From assembly GCA_964512675.1 (NCBI GenBank), contig CAZEJR010000002.1, forward strand, positions 1 through 64,000: a stretch of 64,000 nt of DNA. The letters are read 5' to 3'. Position numbers and translations under genes: made by a program. The notes below the pieces were generated by a model that did no database searches, was not told where the DNA came from, and saw only the letters and a list, made by a program, of their open reading frames with translations. Positions 17,094 to 25,553 of the stretch are shown piece by piece. How positions within the stretch are numbered: position 1 is the stretch's first letter; every line of letters begins with the position of its first letter. The DNA comes from A07HB70 sp964512675 (lineage in GTDB: Archaea > Halobacteriota > Halobacteria > Halobacteriales > Haloferacaceae).

Positions 17094-17225
17094 TTACCGG
17101 TCGCGTCGCCCCTCGTCGTAGCCCTGCCGGAGGCCGGCGAGACTCCTGCGGAGCAGGAAGTAGAGGAAGAAGATCGTCCCGAGGACGAGCGCGAGCAGAA
17201 AGACGAAGGCGAGATCTATCCTCAC
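17094..17225 (-). CDS. 43-residue single-span membrane mini-protein
   Basis: The GTG at 17225 opens a frame starting MRIDLAFVFLLALVLGTIFF, a strong single transmembrane helix, followed by a short positively charged and polar tail (RRSLAGLRQGYDEGRRDR). It ends at TAA 17094-17096, 31 bases before the PiT permease gene on the same strand. The hydrophobic/charged layout obeys the positive-inside rule and is unlikely by chance. Function is unknown; an accessory role for the permease is speculation. Confidence 0.6.
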   Translation of the reverse strand: MRIDLAFVFLLALVLGTIFFLYFLLRRSLAGLRQGYDEGRRDR

Positions 17226-17280
17226 AACAGACGGTCCGGGCCGAGAGAGTTATGTGTTCGTCCGGCCCGGACCGCTGCTG

Positions 17281-17412
17281 GTGACGGCGGACGTGAGCTC
17301 CGACGACACGCTCCGGACGGTCGGTATCGACGGCGCGGTCGAGGAAGTCGAGACCGACCTCAGGGCAGCCGACGACCGGATCAGCCTCGGCTACGTCGAG
17401 CCCGAGCTGTAG
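17281..17412 (+). CDS. 43-residue acidic hypothetical protein
   Basis: GTG 17281 to TAG 17412 gives a small acidic protein starting MTADVSSDDTLRTVGIDG and ending LGYVEPEL. A TTATGTG element lies about 30 bases upstream, compatible with leaderless transcription. Composition is typically haloarchaeal (rich in Asp, Glu, Val), unlike shadow frames. It overlaps the 3' end of the convergent aldolase gene by 22 bases. It could also be the residue of a longer decayed gene. No function is recognised. Confidence 0.35.
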   Translation: MTADVSSDDTLRTVGIDGAVEEVETDLRAADDRISLGYVEPEL

Positions 17413-18443
17413 CGGGCCGGAGTGCCCTCGACGGCGCGTTCGGCGCGGGCGACCGCCTCGTCGACGGCAGCCGCGTCGACGTCACGGTGGGTGCAGAGCC
17501 GGGTGACGTACTCGCCGAACGCGCCGGCGAGGACGCCCTCGCGCTCGAGTCGGTCGACGAAGGCCTCGGCGGTCAGGCCACGGTCGGCGGAGTCGACGCG
17601 GACGATGTTGGTGTCCGGCGTCGGTACAGAGAGGCCGTCGACGGCGTCGAGCCCCGCCGCCAGCCGCCGGGCGTGGTCGTGGTCCGCGGCGAGCCGGTCG
17701 ACGTTCTCGAGCGCGAGCAGCCCGGGCGCGGCCACGAGGCCGGCCTGCCGCATCCCGCCGCCGAACAGCTTCCGGACGGCGTGGGCCTCGTCGACGAACG
17801 CCTCGCTCCCGCAGAGCACGGAGCCGACCGGCGCGCCGAGCCCCTTCGACAGACAGCACAGCACCGAGTCGACGGGCGCGGTCATCGCCGGCGCGTCGAC
17901 GTCGCGGGCGACACAGGCGTTGAACAGGCGTGCCCCGTCGAGGTGGACCGGGACGCCGCGCTCGTGGGCCGCCTCGGCGGCGGCGGCGACGTCGTCCGGC
18001 GGGACGGCGACGCCGCCGCGGGCGTTGTGTGTGTTCTCGAGCCACAGCAGGCCGGTACCGGGACGGTGGTCGCTCGACTGGACGTGGGCCGCGGCCACCT
18101 GGTCGGGGGTCGGGACCGCCCGGTCGCCGGCGTCGACGGTCCGGATCTGGAGTCCCGAGAGCTGTGCCAGCCCGCCGTTCTCCCACAGCACGACGTGGGA
18201 CCGGTCGTCGACGACGACCTCGCGCCCGCGGTCGGCGTGGACCCGTGCGGCGATCTGGTTGCCCATCGTCCCGGTCGGGACGAACAGCGCGGCCTCGGTC
18301 CCGACGGCCTCCGCGGCGCGGCGCTCGAGGTCGTTCACCGAGGGGTCGTCGCCGTAGACGTCGTCGCCGACGTCGGCGTCGCGGGCGGCGTCGCGCATCG
18401 CCGTCGAGGGGCGGGTAACGGTGTCGGAACGGAGGTCGATCAC
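17391..18443 (-). CDS. low-specificity L-threonine aldolase-like PLP enzyme
   Basis: A fold-type I PLP enzyme of the beta-eliminating lyase family, about 350 residues, cleaving threonine to glycine and acetaldehyde. It begins with the family hallmark VIDLRSDTVTRP, shows GDDVYGDDPSVNDLE and LFVPTGTMGNQIA, and has the PLP lysine in VLCCLSKGLGAPVGS. HLDGARLFNACVA carries the PLP-binding Asp. Two in-frame GTG codons (18443 and 18452) are possible; the inner one places IDLRSDTVT at the N terminus as usual. It is divergent from the M29 aminopeptidase. Confidence 0.92.
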   Translation of the reverse strand: MIDLRSDTVTRPSTAMRDAARDADVGDDVYGDDPSVNDLERRAAEAVGTEAALFVPTGTMGNQIAARVHADRGREVVVDDRSHVVLWENGGLAQLSGLQIRTVDAGDRAVPTPDQVAAAHVQSSDHRPGTGLLWLENTHNARGGVAVPPDDVAAAAEAAHERGVPVHLDGARLFNACVARDVDAPAMTAPVDSVLCCLSKGLGAPVGSVLCGSEAFVDEAHAVRKLFGGGMRQAGLVAAPGLLALENVDRLAADHDHARRLAAGLDAVDGLSVPTPDTNIVRVDSADRGLTAEAFVDRLEREGVLAGAFGEYVTRLCTHRDVDAAAVDEAVARAERAVEGTPARYSSGST

Positions 18444-18526
18444 GACGGGCACTCGGTGCGGGGAGAGAAATGTCGTGTGGTTGCCCGGCCCGAAACGCGC
18501 AAGACGCGTCCCCCCGTGGCCGGCGT

Positions 18527-19615
18527 ATGGACCCACGGATCAGGGAGCACGCGGAGGTAGTCGCGGAGCACTCGGCCGACATCGGGGCGGGCGACATGGT
18601 CGTGATCGCGATGCCGCCGGCGGCAGAGGACCTCGCGGTGGCGCTGCACGAGGCCTGTGGCGACCGAGGAGCGACGCCGGTGTACCTGAACAACTCCGAC
18701 CGGGCGAGCCGGGCGTTCCTCCGGGCTGCCGGCGAGGACCCCGAGTTCGAGACGCCGAGCCACCGCCTCGCGCTCCACGAGGCGGCAGACGCCTTCGTCA
18801 TCGCGCGCGGCGGCGCGAACGTCACCGAGACGGCTGACGTGGCGCCAGAGACGAACGCCGCGTGGCGGCGGGCCCGCGAGCCGGTCCAGCGCGAGCGGCT
18901 GTCGAAGACGTGGTGTCTCACGCAGTTCCCGTCCGCGGGCCACGCACAGCTGGCGGGACTGTCGACGGAGGCGTACGAGCGGTTCGTCTGGAACGCCGTA
19001 ACAGCCGACTGGGACGCCCAGCGCGAGCACCAGGCACAGATGAAGGAGCGACTCGACGAGGGGGCGGAGGTCAGGATCCGGTCCGGCGAGGAGACGGACG
19101 TCCGGATGTCGATCGCGGGCAACGTCGCGCTCAACGACTACGGCGAGAAGAACCTGCCCGGCGGCGAGGTGTTCACCGCGCCGGTTCGGGACTCGGTCGA
19201 GGGGACGGTCCACTTCGACCTGCCGCTGTACCGACAGGGCCGCGAGATCGAGGACGTGCGCGTGACGTTCGAGGACGGTCGGGTCGTGTCGTTCGACGCG
19301 GCGCGCAACGAGGACGTCCTCAGGTCGATCCTCGACACCGACGAGGGGGCGCGCTATCTCGGGGAGCTCGGGATCGGGATGAACCGCCAGATCGACCGGT
19401 TTACCTACAACATGCTGTTCGACGAGAAGATGGGCGACACGGTCCACATGGCGGTCGGGGCGGCCTACCCGGAGACGGTCGGGCCGGAGAACGAGGTCAA
19501 CGAGTCCGCCGAACACGTCGATATGATCGTCGACACCAGCGAGGACTCGGTCGTCGAGGTGGACGGCGAGACGGTCCAGCGCGACGGGACGTTCGTCTTC
19601 GAGGAGGGATTCTGA
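18527..19615 (+). CDS. M29 family aminopeptidase
   Basis: A dinuclear-metal aminopeptidase of 362 residues from ATG 18527, releasing N-terminal amino acids from peptides in the cytosol. The family core is seen in DVRMSIAGNVALNDYGEKNLPGGE cut by short turns, then ELGIGMNRQID and the metal-ligand stretch KMGDTVHMAVGAAYP and EHVDMIVD. The N-terminal Rossmann-like half precedes it. Upstream in-frame codons overlap the intergenic promoter region and were rejected. The gene is divergent from the aldolase gene. Confidence 0.92.
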   Translation: MDPRIREHAEVVAEHSADIGAGDMVVIAMPPAAEDLAVALHEACGDRGATPVYLNNSDRASRAFLRAAGEDPEFETPSHRLALHEAADAFVIARGGANVTETADVAPETNAAWRRAREPVQRERLSKTWCLTQFPSAGHAQLAGLSTEAYERFVWNAVTADWDAQREHQAQMKERLDEGAEVRIRSGEETDVRMSIAGNVALNDYGEKNLPGGEVFTAPVRDSVEGTVHFDLPLYRQGREIEDVRVTFEDGRVVSFDAARNEDVLRSILDTDEGARYLGELGIGMNRQIDRFTYNMLFDEKMGDTVHMAVGAAYPETVGPENEVNESAEHVDMIVDTSEDSVVEVDGETVQRDGTFVFEEGF

Positions 19616-19684
19616 TCCGGACCGGTACGGTCTTCGGTGATCGATGGATTCAATCCGCCGTGTGAGTGAGCATCATCCACACCA

Positions 19685-19837
19685 ATGGCGACGGTGGACT
19701 GTCCCGACTGTGAGCGGTCGATCGCGGTGCACGAACTCGAGGCGAAGACGGTGGCGCAGTCGAGCGGGTTCGACACGCGCTACCGCTGTCCGTTCTGTCG
19801 GGCCGACGTCGAGGACGTCCAGGGGCGGCTGGCCTAG
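19685..19837 (+). CDS. 50-residue zinc-ribbon protein
   Basis: ATG 19685 starts a 50-residue protein with two CxxC knuckles: CPDC at residues 6-9 and CPFC near residue 39, separated by about 30 residues, forming a classic zinc ribbon. Tiny zinc-finger proteins of this kind are abundant in haloarchaea and several affect swarming, stress or transcription. The stop TAG shares CTAG with the convergent lrp gene. Composition and Cys spacing make it a real gene although very short. Confidence 0.75.
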   Translation: MATVDCPDCERSIAVHELEAKTVAQSSGFDTRYRCPFCRADVEDVQGRLA

Positions 19838-20295
19838 TCCTCGCCGACGTCCAGGTCGAACTGCCGGTTCTCGACGACGGCGTTGAGCACCACGCTCGTG
19901 TTCGACTCGCGTACGCTCTCGTCGGTCAGCAGCGACTTTATCTGGTCGTTCATCTCGTCGGTGTCGCGGAACTTCCCGACCGCGATCACGTCGTAGTCGC
20001 CGGTCACCTCGTAGACGCTGGTCATGCGGCTCTCGTCGCGGAGCCGGTCGACGAACTCGGGGAGTGCGGAGCCCTCGATCTTCAGCTGGACGACCGCGGT
20101 GACGTCGTAGCCCAGCGCGTCGTAGTCGATCCGAGGCGTGTACCCCTGGACCACGCCGTCCTCCTCGAGGTCGCGGAGGTGGTTCGAGACGGTCGTCACC
20201 GAGACGTCGAGGTCCTCGCCGAGGCTGCGGAGGCTGGCGCGCCCGTCGCCCAGCAGAGCGTTGATGAGGCGCGCGTCGAGATTTTCGTATGTCAC
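19834..20295 (-). CDS. lrp: Lrp/AsnC family transcriptional regulator beside glnA
   Basis: A 153-residue feast/famine regulator. The N-terminal HTH reads LDARLINALLGDGRASLRSL then VSVTTVSNHLRDLEEDGVV; the C-terminal RAM (ACT-like) domain contains MTSVYEVTGDYDVIAVGKF. GTG 20295 fits the domain start and lies about 25 bases after an AT-rich promoter. The divergent neighbour is glutamine synthetase, the same arrangement known in other haloarchaea, so it likely controls glnA in response to amino-acid or nitrogen state. It may autoregulate from the shared intergenic region. Confidence 0.92.
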   Translation of the reverse strand: MTYENLDARLINALLGDGRASLRSLGEDLDVSVTTVSNHLRDLEEDGVVQGYTPRIDYDALGYDVTAVVQLKIEGSALPEFVDRLRDESRMTSVYEVTGDYDVIAVGKFRDTDEMNDQIKSLLTDESVRESNTSVVLNAVVENRQFDLDVGED

Positions 20296-20316
20296 ACTGC
20301 CCGTACGGTCGGAGGG

Positions 20317-20330
20317 GTTTAGAAATTTAC
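20317..20330 (-). promoter_or_regulatory. TATA-like element of lrp
   Basis: GTTTAGAAATTTAC lies about 22-35 bases upstream (minus strand) of the lrp GTG at 20295. With the glnA element at 20383 it forms a 120-base divergent control region likely to contain Lrp sites; I could not define an exact operator. Confidence 0.5.
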
Positions 20331-20382
20331 GTTTGGTCAATTCTATTTCGAGGCCGATCTCGTTTGCGCGGATCGATACTCC

Positions 20383-20390
20383 TTTTATAC
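20383..20390 (+). promoter_or_regulatory. TATA box of glnA
   Basis: TTTTATAC is a near-ideal archaeal TATA box, ending 28 bases before the glnA ATG at 20419. This spacing suggests a very short or absent leader. Confidence 0.65.
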
Positions 20391-20418
20391 AAGAGGCTGT
20401 CGTTAGTGGCGTCGAGAA

Positions 20419-21792
20419 ATGACAGACTCAGACTCGGTACCCGACGGAGGGCTGACGACGGCAGAGCAGGACGTGCTGGACGAGATCGAGGCGGAGGGGG
20501 TCGACTTCCTCCGGCTCCAGTTCACGGACATCCTCGGAACGGTAAAGAACGTCTCCGTGCCCGCGCGGCAGGCGGAGAAGGCGTTCACCGACGGGATCTA
20601 CTTCGACGGCTCCTCTATCGAGGGGTTCGTCCGGATCCAGGAGTCGGACATGCGGCTCAACCCCGACCCCGAGACGTTCGCGGTGCTCCCGTGGCGGAGC
20701 GACGACGAGGGGAAGGCCGCTCGTCTCATCTGTGACGTGATCAACACCTCGACGGGCGAACCGTTCGAGGGCGACCCGCGGTACGTCCTGAAGCAGGCCG
20801 TCGACCGCGCCGCGGAGATGGGCTACCAGGTCAACATGGCGCCGGAGCCGGAGTTCTTCCTGTTCGAGGAGGACGAAGACGGCCGGGCCACGACCACGAC
20901 GGCAGACGCCGGCGGCTACTTCGACCTCGCTCCGAAAGACGAGGCAAGCGACGTGCGGCGGGACATCATCTACACGCTGGAGGAGATGGGCTTCGAGGTC
21001 GAAGCCAGCCACCACGAGGTGGCACAGGGCCAACACGAGATCAACTTCACCTACGACGACGCCCTGTCGACGGCGGACAACGTCGCCACGTTCCGGGCGG
21101 TCGTCCGCGCCGTCGCCGCCCAGCACGACCTCCACGCGACGTTCATGCCCAAGCCAATCCCGCGGATCAACGGCTCGGGGATGCACACACACCAGTCGCT
21201 GTTCACCGAGGACGGCGAGAACGCGTTCCACGACGAGAGCGACGAGTTCAATCTGAGCGAGACGGCGCACTCGTACCTCGCCGGGATCCTCGAGCACGCG
21301 CCCGCCATCACCGCGGTGACCGACCCGACGGTGAACAGCTACAAGCGGCTGGTGCCGGGCTACGAGGCCCCGGTGTACGTCGCGTGGTCCGACCGGAACC
21401 GGTCGGCGCTCATCCGCAAGCCCGCCGCACGGGTGCCCGCCGCCTCGCGCATCGAGGCGCGGTTCCCCGACCCGTCGTGTAATCCGTACCTCGCGTTCGC
21501 GGCGCTCATCCACGCCGGTCTCGACGGTGTCGAGCGCGGCCTGGACTGTCCAGACCCGATCCGCGAGAACATCTACGAGTTCGACGAGGAGAAGCGCGAG
21601 GAGTACGGCATCGACACCCTGCCGGGGTCGCTCGGCGAGGCCGTCTCCGCGCTCGAGGAGGACGAGACAGTCCAGGAGGCCCTGGGCCCGCACGTCTCCG
21701 AGAAGTTCATCGAGGCGAAAAGACAGGAGTCTGCGGAGTACCGGATCGACGTGAGTCAGTGGGAGCTGGACCGCTACCTCGAGAAGTTCTAG
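20419..21792 (+). CDS. glnA: type I glutamine synthetase
   Basis: Condenses glutamate and ammonia to glutamine with ATP; forms a dodecamer in the cytosol. The protein has 457 residues. Seen motifs: IYFDGSSIEGFVRIQESDM, EPEFFLFEED, GQHEINFTYDDAL, the ATP motif KPIPRINGSGMHTHQSLF, and RIEARFPDPSCNPYLAFAAL. The adenylylation Tyr loop of the beta type is missing (NIYEFDEEKREE instead), so control is more likely through effectors and transcription. The divergent lrp gene is the probable regulator. The stop shares CTAG with the convergent PAP2 gene. Confidence 0.97.
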   Translation: MTDSDSVPDGGLTTAEQDVLDEIEAEGVDFLRLQFTDILGTVKNVSVPARQAEKAFTDGIYFDGSSIEGFVRIQESDMRLNPDPETFAVLPWRSDDEGKAARLICDVINTSTGEPFEGDPRYVLKQAVDRAAEMGYQVNMAPEPEFFLFEEDEDGRATTTTADAGGYFDLAPKDEASDVRRDIIYTLEEMGFEVEASHHEVAQGQHEINFTYDDALSTADNVATFRAVVRAVAAQHDLHATFMPKPIPRINGSGMHTHQSLFTEDGENAFHDESDEFNLSETAHSYLAGILEHAPAITAVTDPTVNSYKRLVPGYEAPVYVAWSDRNRSALIRKPAARVPAASRIEARFPDPSCNPYLAFAALIHAGLDGVERGLDCPDPIRENIYEFDEEKREEYGIDTLPGSLGEAVSALEEDETVQEALGPHVSEKFIEAKRQESAEYRIDVSQWELDRYLEKF

Positions 21793-22610
21793 ACGGCCGA
21801 CCACCGGCTCTCGCGCGCCGCCGGAGCCGCCAGCACCACGTACGTCACCGTTCCGCCCGCGAGCGCCAGCGCCGACGGCGGGGGCGTCGCCCGCGCGAGC
21901 GCTACCGTGGCCCCGGCGACGACGACGAGACCCGGGACGAGGAGCCGGACCGGCACCGTCGCGTCGCCGACGCCGCGCGGGGCGAGGACGACACCGACCG
22001 CGGCGCCCGCCGTGGCTGCCGCCTCACCCGTTCGCGGACCGGCGAGCGCCAGCGCCGCGAGGCCACACGCGACGGCGGCGACGGTGGCTCGACGCGGGCG
22101 GTCGGTCGCGAACGCGAGCGCCAGCCCGAGCGCGGTCCCGGCGACGACGTCGACGAGGTAGTGGACGCCGAGGACCACCCGCGAGAGCGCGACGGTGCCG
22201 ACGAGTGTTCCCGCCACGAGGACCCGCCGGCGCCGGTCGACCCGGTCGAACAGCCGTACCGCACCTCCGTAGGTCGCCGCCGAGCCGAGGGCGTGTCCGG
22301 AGGGGAACCCGAAGCCTGCCGTCGCCGCGCCCGGCGGGCGGGAGAGCGCGAACGCGGCCTTGAGCGCGAGCGTCAGCCCCGCGGCGGCGACGGCGACGCC
22401 GACGAGGGTCGCGAACGCCCGTCGCGGCGCCGTTGCCACCGGCGGGGCGCGCCAGTAGCCGAAGGCGAGCGCGGCGAGGAGGACGGCGGGGTCGCCGAGG
22501 AGCGTGACGAGGCCGGCGAGGACCACGACGAGGTCCGGGAGACCGGCGAGGAGGTCGTAGAGTGGCGAGGGGCGGAGCGACGAGGGCGCTCCGCCGGGGA
22601 CGGGTGACAC
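21789..22610 (-). CDS. PAP2 family membrane phosphatase
   Basis: An integral membrane lipid- or prenyl-phosphatase of 273 residues. All three PAP2 motifs are present: KAAFALSRP (Lys84 to Pro92), PSGH (103-106) and SRVVLGVHYLVDVV (Ser143 to Asp154) with the catalytic His. About seven to eight hydrophobic helices run through the chain, the last ones after the catalytic core being extra. Likely substrates are phosphatidic-acid-like or polyprenyl diphosphate lipids. It follows the 133-residue membrane protein by four bases, so both are one operon. Confidence 0.92.
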   Translation of the reverse strand: MSPVPGGAPSSLRPSPLYDLLAGLPDLVVVLAGLVTLLGDPAVLLAALAFGYWRAPPVATAPRRAFATLVGVAVAAAGLTLALKAAFALSRPPGAATAGFGFPSGHALGSAATYGGAVRLFDRVDRRRRVLVAGTLVGTVALSRVVLGVHYLVDVVAGTALGLALAFATDRPRRATVAAVACGLAALALAGPRTGEAAATAGAAVGVVLAPRGVGDATVPVRLLVPGLVVVAGATVALARATPPPSALALAGGTVTYVVLAAPAARESRWSAV

Positions 22611-22614
22611 GGGG

Positions 22615-23016
22615 TTAGTCCCGGCGGTCCCGCACGAGGTCGTAGAGCCGGCGCGGGGACCCGAGCGCGTTCAGCGAGACGCCGACGAGGACGAACAGGA
22701 CGTACAGGCCGAGCGTCGAGAGAAAGAGCACGACCATCGCGAGGACGGCCCAGACGCCGTCGAGAAAGAAGAACGCGCCCAGGGTCATGACCGTGCCGTA
22801 GAGGAGAACGAGGTACGGCCCCCAGCCGCGGGCGTGGCCGCGGCGGAGCCGCCGCCTGACGTACCGCTTCAGTTCGGCCTCGACTGTCGGCTGGTCGACG
22901 GTCCGGTCGCGTACGTCTGCCTCGAACGCGTCGAGGTCGGCGCGGACCTCGTCGACACGGTCGGCCAGGCTCTCGATGTCGGGCGCGCCCTCCGGCTCCC
23001 GACCGTCGTCTACCAT
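22615..23016 (-). CDS. two-span membrane protein with coiled-coil start
   Basis: A 133-residue protein from ATG 23016. Residues about 14-50 form a charged helix of coiled-coil type (ESLADRVDEVRADLDAFEAD), then KRYVRRRLRRGHARGWG provides a basic membrane-proximal stretch, followed by two hydrophobic helices (about 70-90 and 92-115). The layout is typical of small haloarchaeal membrane proteins of unknown role. It is co-directional with and four bases upstream of the PAP2 phosphatase gene, hinting at a shared membrane-lipid context. No function assigned. Confidence 0.75.
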   Translation of the reverse strand: MVDDGREPEGAPDIESLADRVDEVRADLDAFEADVRDRTVDQPTVEAELKRYVRRRLRRGHARGWGPYLVLLYGTVMTLGAFFFLDGVWAVLAMVVLFLSTLGLYVLFVLVGVSLNALGSPRRLYDLVRDRRD

Positions 23017-23114
23017 CGTGGACGTCTGCCGGTCGCCCGACTGTTGTACCTGCCGGTCCGACCGACGCGCGGGCGGCGACGGCCCGCCTCGGCGCGTCGG
23101 CGGACGGACGGTGG

Positions 23115-24239
23115 CTAGATGTCGGCCGTGGCCGCGCGGGCCTCCGAGACCGTCGCGGTCGTCTTGAACCGCGTCCCGCCGTAGTGGGTCCGCGACGCGT
23201 CGTGACCCGCCGCTCGCAGCGCCGCGAGAAAGTCGTCCATCGCGCTGGCCGGCCGCCCCCACTGCTCGCAGAGTCGGTGCTGGTCGTAGTGGGTCGGCGT
23301 GTCGAGTTCGCGACCGACCGCGTCGAGGAGGTCCCGCGCCGCCGCGGCAGTACCCATCCCGTCGTCGACGGCGGCCCGGACGTCCGCGGCGAACGCCGCG
23401 TCTCTGACCGGACCGAGCCAGAGCGGCCCGGCGGTGACGACCCGGCTGCTCCCGCAGGCCGGGCAGTCCTCCGGCGACCGGGCTGTCGGTCCGTGCTCGT
23501 GTGCGCGTTCGAGACAGTCCTGACACTGGTGGCGGTGGCCGAGGGGCTCGCGGGCGTCGTTCGCCGCCGACGCCCCGTGGTCGAGTTCGAGGTAGGTCCG
23601 GACGTAGTGCCGGGAGACGTGCGAGAGCAGAGGCCGGGCGGCGACGTCGTGGCGGGCGGCGGTGCGGACGAGCGCCGACAGCAGGACCCGCAGGCCCATC
23701 TCGGGGTGGTCGTCGAGGTTCCGCGGCACCGCGTCGTACCGCCGCACGCCGGCGTCGAAGTGCGCGCCACACAGCGGCGCGGTGTCGGTGGCGGTGACAC
23801 AGACGAGGTTCCGGGTCCGGGCGAGCGCGGCGTCCGCGAACGGGACGGGCGAGCCGAACGGGTCGAGGTCGACGACGTCGAACGGGCCGGACTCGTACAG
23901 CGCCGCGCGGGCGTCGCGCTCGACGACCGTCCCGTCGAGGCCGTTTCGCGCGAGGGTCTCGCGGGACAGTGCGACGGCGTCGGGGTCGGTGTCGGCACAG
24001 GTGACGTCGTAGCCGGCGGCGGCGGCGCGGGCGCCGCGGACGCCGCTGGCCGTCATCGCGTCGAGGTACGAGGCCACGCGGGGCTCGCGGTCGCGGTACG
24101 CCCGCAGGACGGCGACGGTGACGTCGCGGTTGAGCTCCTGGGTCGGGTTGTAGAACACCCCGTCGCCGGTGCCCTCTGCCGCGCCGTCGCGGGCCTCGTC
24201 GACGGCTATCGTCACCCCACCCTCCGTGGCCTCGTCCAT
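23115..24239 (-). CDS. trm1: tRNA (guanine26-N2)-dimethyltransferase
   Basis: SAM-dependent enzyme of 374 residues producing m2,2G26 in tRNAs. The N-terminal FYNPTQELNRDVTVAVL is diagnostic of Trm1. SAM-binding stretches include MTASGVRGARAAAAGYDV and FDVVDLDPFGSPVPFAD (catalytic DPFG). The C-terminal half holds a Cys-rich element (CQDC then CPACGSSRV) binding zinc, followed by a winged region ending THYGGTRFKT, another family hallmark. ATG 24239 starts a few residues before the family core. It is divergent from the SWIM-type gene. Confidence 0.96.
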   Translation of the reverse strand: MDEATEGGVTIAVDEARDGAAEGTGDGVFYNPTQELNRDVTVAVLRAYRDREPRVASYLDAMTASGVRGARAAAAGYDVTCADTDPDAVALSRETLARNGLDGTVVERDARAALYESGPFDVVDLDPFGSPVPFADAALARTRNLVCVTATDTAPLCGAHFDAGVRRYDAVPRNLDDHPEMGLRVLLSALVRTAARHDVAARPLLSHVSRHYVRTYLELDHGASAANDAREPLGHRHQCQDCLERAHEHGPTARSPEDCPACGSSRVVTAGPLWLGPVRDAAFAADVRAAVDDGMGTAAAARDLLDAVGRELDTPTHYDQHRLCEQWGRPASAMDDFLAALRAAGHDASRTHYGGTRFKTTATVSEARAATADI

Positions 24240-24326
24240 AGGCAGCCGTGTGGTGCCGGGGCGAAACGGCTGTCGGTCGGCGGGGGAGCCGGAACGCATA
24301 ACCCGACCTCGACAGTAGCGAGACCG

Positions 24327-24674
24327 GTGACGGAGGTCGACGACTGGCGCGCGGCGCTCGCCGACGCCGGCGAGCTCACGGGGCCGGTGACGGCAGCCAT
24401 CGTCGAGACACACGGCGACCGCGGCCGGCGGGCAATCGAGGCCGTCTCCGAGACGCGGGTGAAGCAGTACCGCGACTTCACCGTCGTCGTCGGCCACGAG
24501 GACGAGTACGTCGTCGAGGACGGCGCCTGCACCTGCAAGGACAGCGAGTACAACCTCGACCCGGACGACCCGGAGTCGCTCTGCTGGCACGCGGTCGCCG
24601 TCGACGTGGCGCGCGGTGTCGGTGCGGTCGACGAACACGACATGTGGTACGCCGACGTCCGCGACCTGCTGTAG
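24327..24674 (+). CDS. SWIM zinc-finger domain protein
   Basis: A 115-residue protein from GTG 24327. The SWIM pattern CxC...CxH is present as CTC (Cys68, Cys70) and CWH (Cys86, His88), preceded by the beta-rich FTVVVGHEDEYVVEDG. SWIM domains bind DNA, RNA or proteins. An AT-richer GCATAACC stretch sits about 30 bases upstream. The beta-propeller gene follows 42 bases after its stop. Specific role unknown. Confidence 0.82.
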   Translation: MTEVDDWRAALADAGELTGPVTAAIVETHGDRGRRAIEAVSETRVKQYRDFTVVVGHEDEYVVEDGACTCKDSEYNLDPDDPESLCWHAVAVDVARGVGAVDEHDMWYADVRDLL

Positions 24675-24716
24675 TCGGGTCGGAGGCTTTTTACTACGGC
24701 TCCCGACGAGACGGGC

Positions 24717-25553
24717 GTGTCGGACGACACCGTCGCCGAGAAGCGGGTGTTCGACGACCGAGAGGGCGCCCGGCGACTCTACCTCGCGACCGGCGTCGGC
24801 GTCGTGCGCGTCGCGGTCGCAGACGAACGGGTCGGCGGGTTCGGCGTCGCCCACGCCGGCGTGGCCCACGACGTCGCGACGACGACAGCGGGGGTCGTCG
24901 CCGCGACGGCAGACGACGTGACCGTCGACGGCGACCCGACGGGGGTGGGTCGGGCGCTGGCGGTCGGGACAGACCGGACGGGCGCGCCGCTCGTCGTGCT
25001 CACGGACGGGACGGTGCGGCGGCCAGACGGAACGGCGCTCGGTGCGGTGCCGGACGCACGCGCCGTCGACGTCGGGCTCGTCGCGGCGCCGGACGGCCTC
25101 TACCGGCTCACGTCCGGCGACGAGGTGGCCGACGCGGGGCTCGACGACGTCCGCGACGTCGCGGGCCGGGGGACGCCGCTCGCCGCGACGGGCGGCGGCC
25201 TCTACGCGCTCGGGCCGGGGTGGACGGCGCGGCGAGCGGGCGCGTTCGACGCCGTCGCGCGTGGTCCGGAGGCCGCCGTCGCCCTCGCCGCCGACCGGAC
25301 AGTCCACCGCGGACACGGCTCGGACTGGACGACGCTGCCGGCGCTCCCGGCGGCCCTCGACGCCGTCGACGTCGGACGTGGGCCGGGGACGACGTACGTC
25401 GCCGGACGGGAGGGGCGGCTGGCGGTCCGGGTCGACGGCGGCGAGTGGCGGGCGCAGACGCTCGGGACGCCCGAACTGCGGCGGCTGGCGGTCGAGAGCC
25501 GCGGGCGGGAGTCGAAAGCGGAAAGAGCCGGGGCGGGGTCGAACCGGACGTGA
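24717..25553 (+). CDS. haloarchaeal beta-propeller-like protein
   Basis: A 278-residue protein made of repeated short beta segments: GVVRVAVADERVGG, GTPLAATGGGLYALGPGW, GTTYVAGREGRLAVRVDGGEW. These match the family I know, from memory, as HVO_0234-type beta-propellers found next to PRPP synthetase in haloarchaea. GTG 24717 lies about 25 bases after a CTTTTTACTACG promoter. The stop overlaps the start of prs as GTGA, so translation is coupled. Function is unknown; conserved linkage suggests a link with nucleotide precursor metabolism. Confidence 0.85.
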   Translation: MSDDTVAEKRVFDDREGARRLYLATGVGVVRVAVADERVGGFGVAHAGVAHDVATTTAGVVAATADDVTVDGDPTGVGRALAVGTDRTGAPLVVLTDGTVRRPDGTALGAVPDARAVDVGLVAAPDGLYRLTSGDEVADAGLDDVRDVAGRGTPLAATGGGLYALGPGWTARRAGAFDAVARGPEAAVALAADRTVHRGHGSDWTTLPALPAALDAVDVGRGPGTTYVAGREGRLAVRVDGGEWRAQTLGTPELRRLAVESRGRESKAERAGAGSNRT

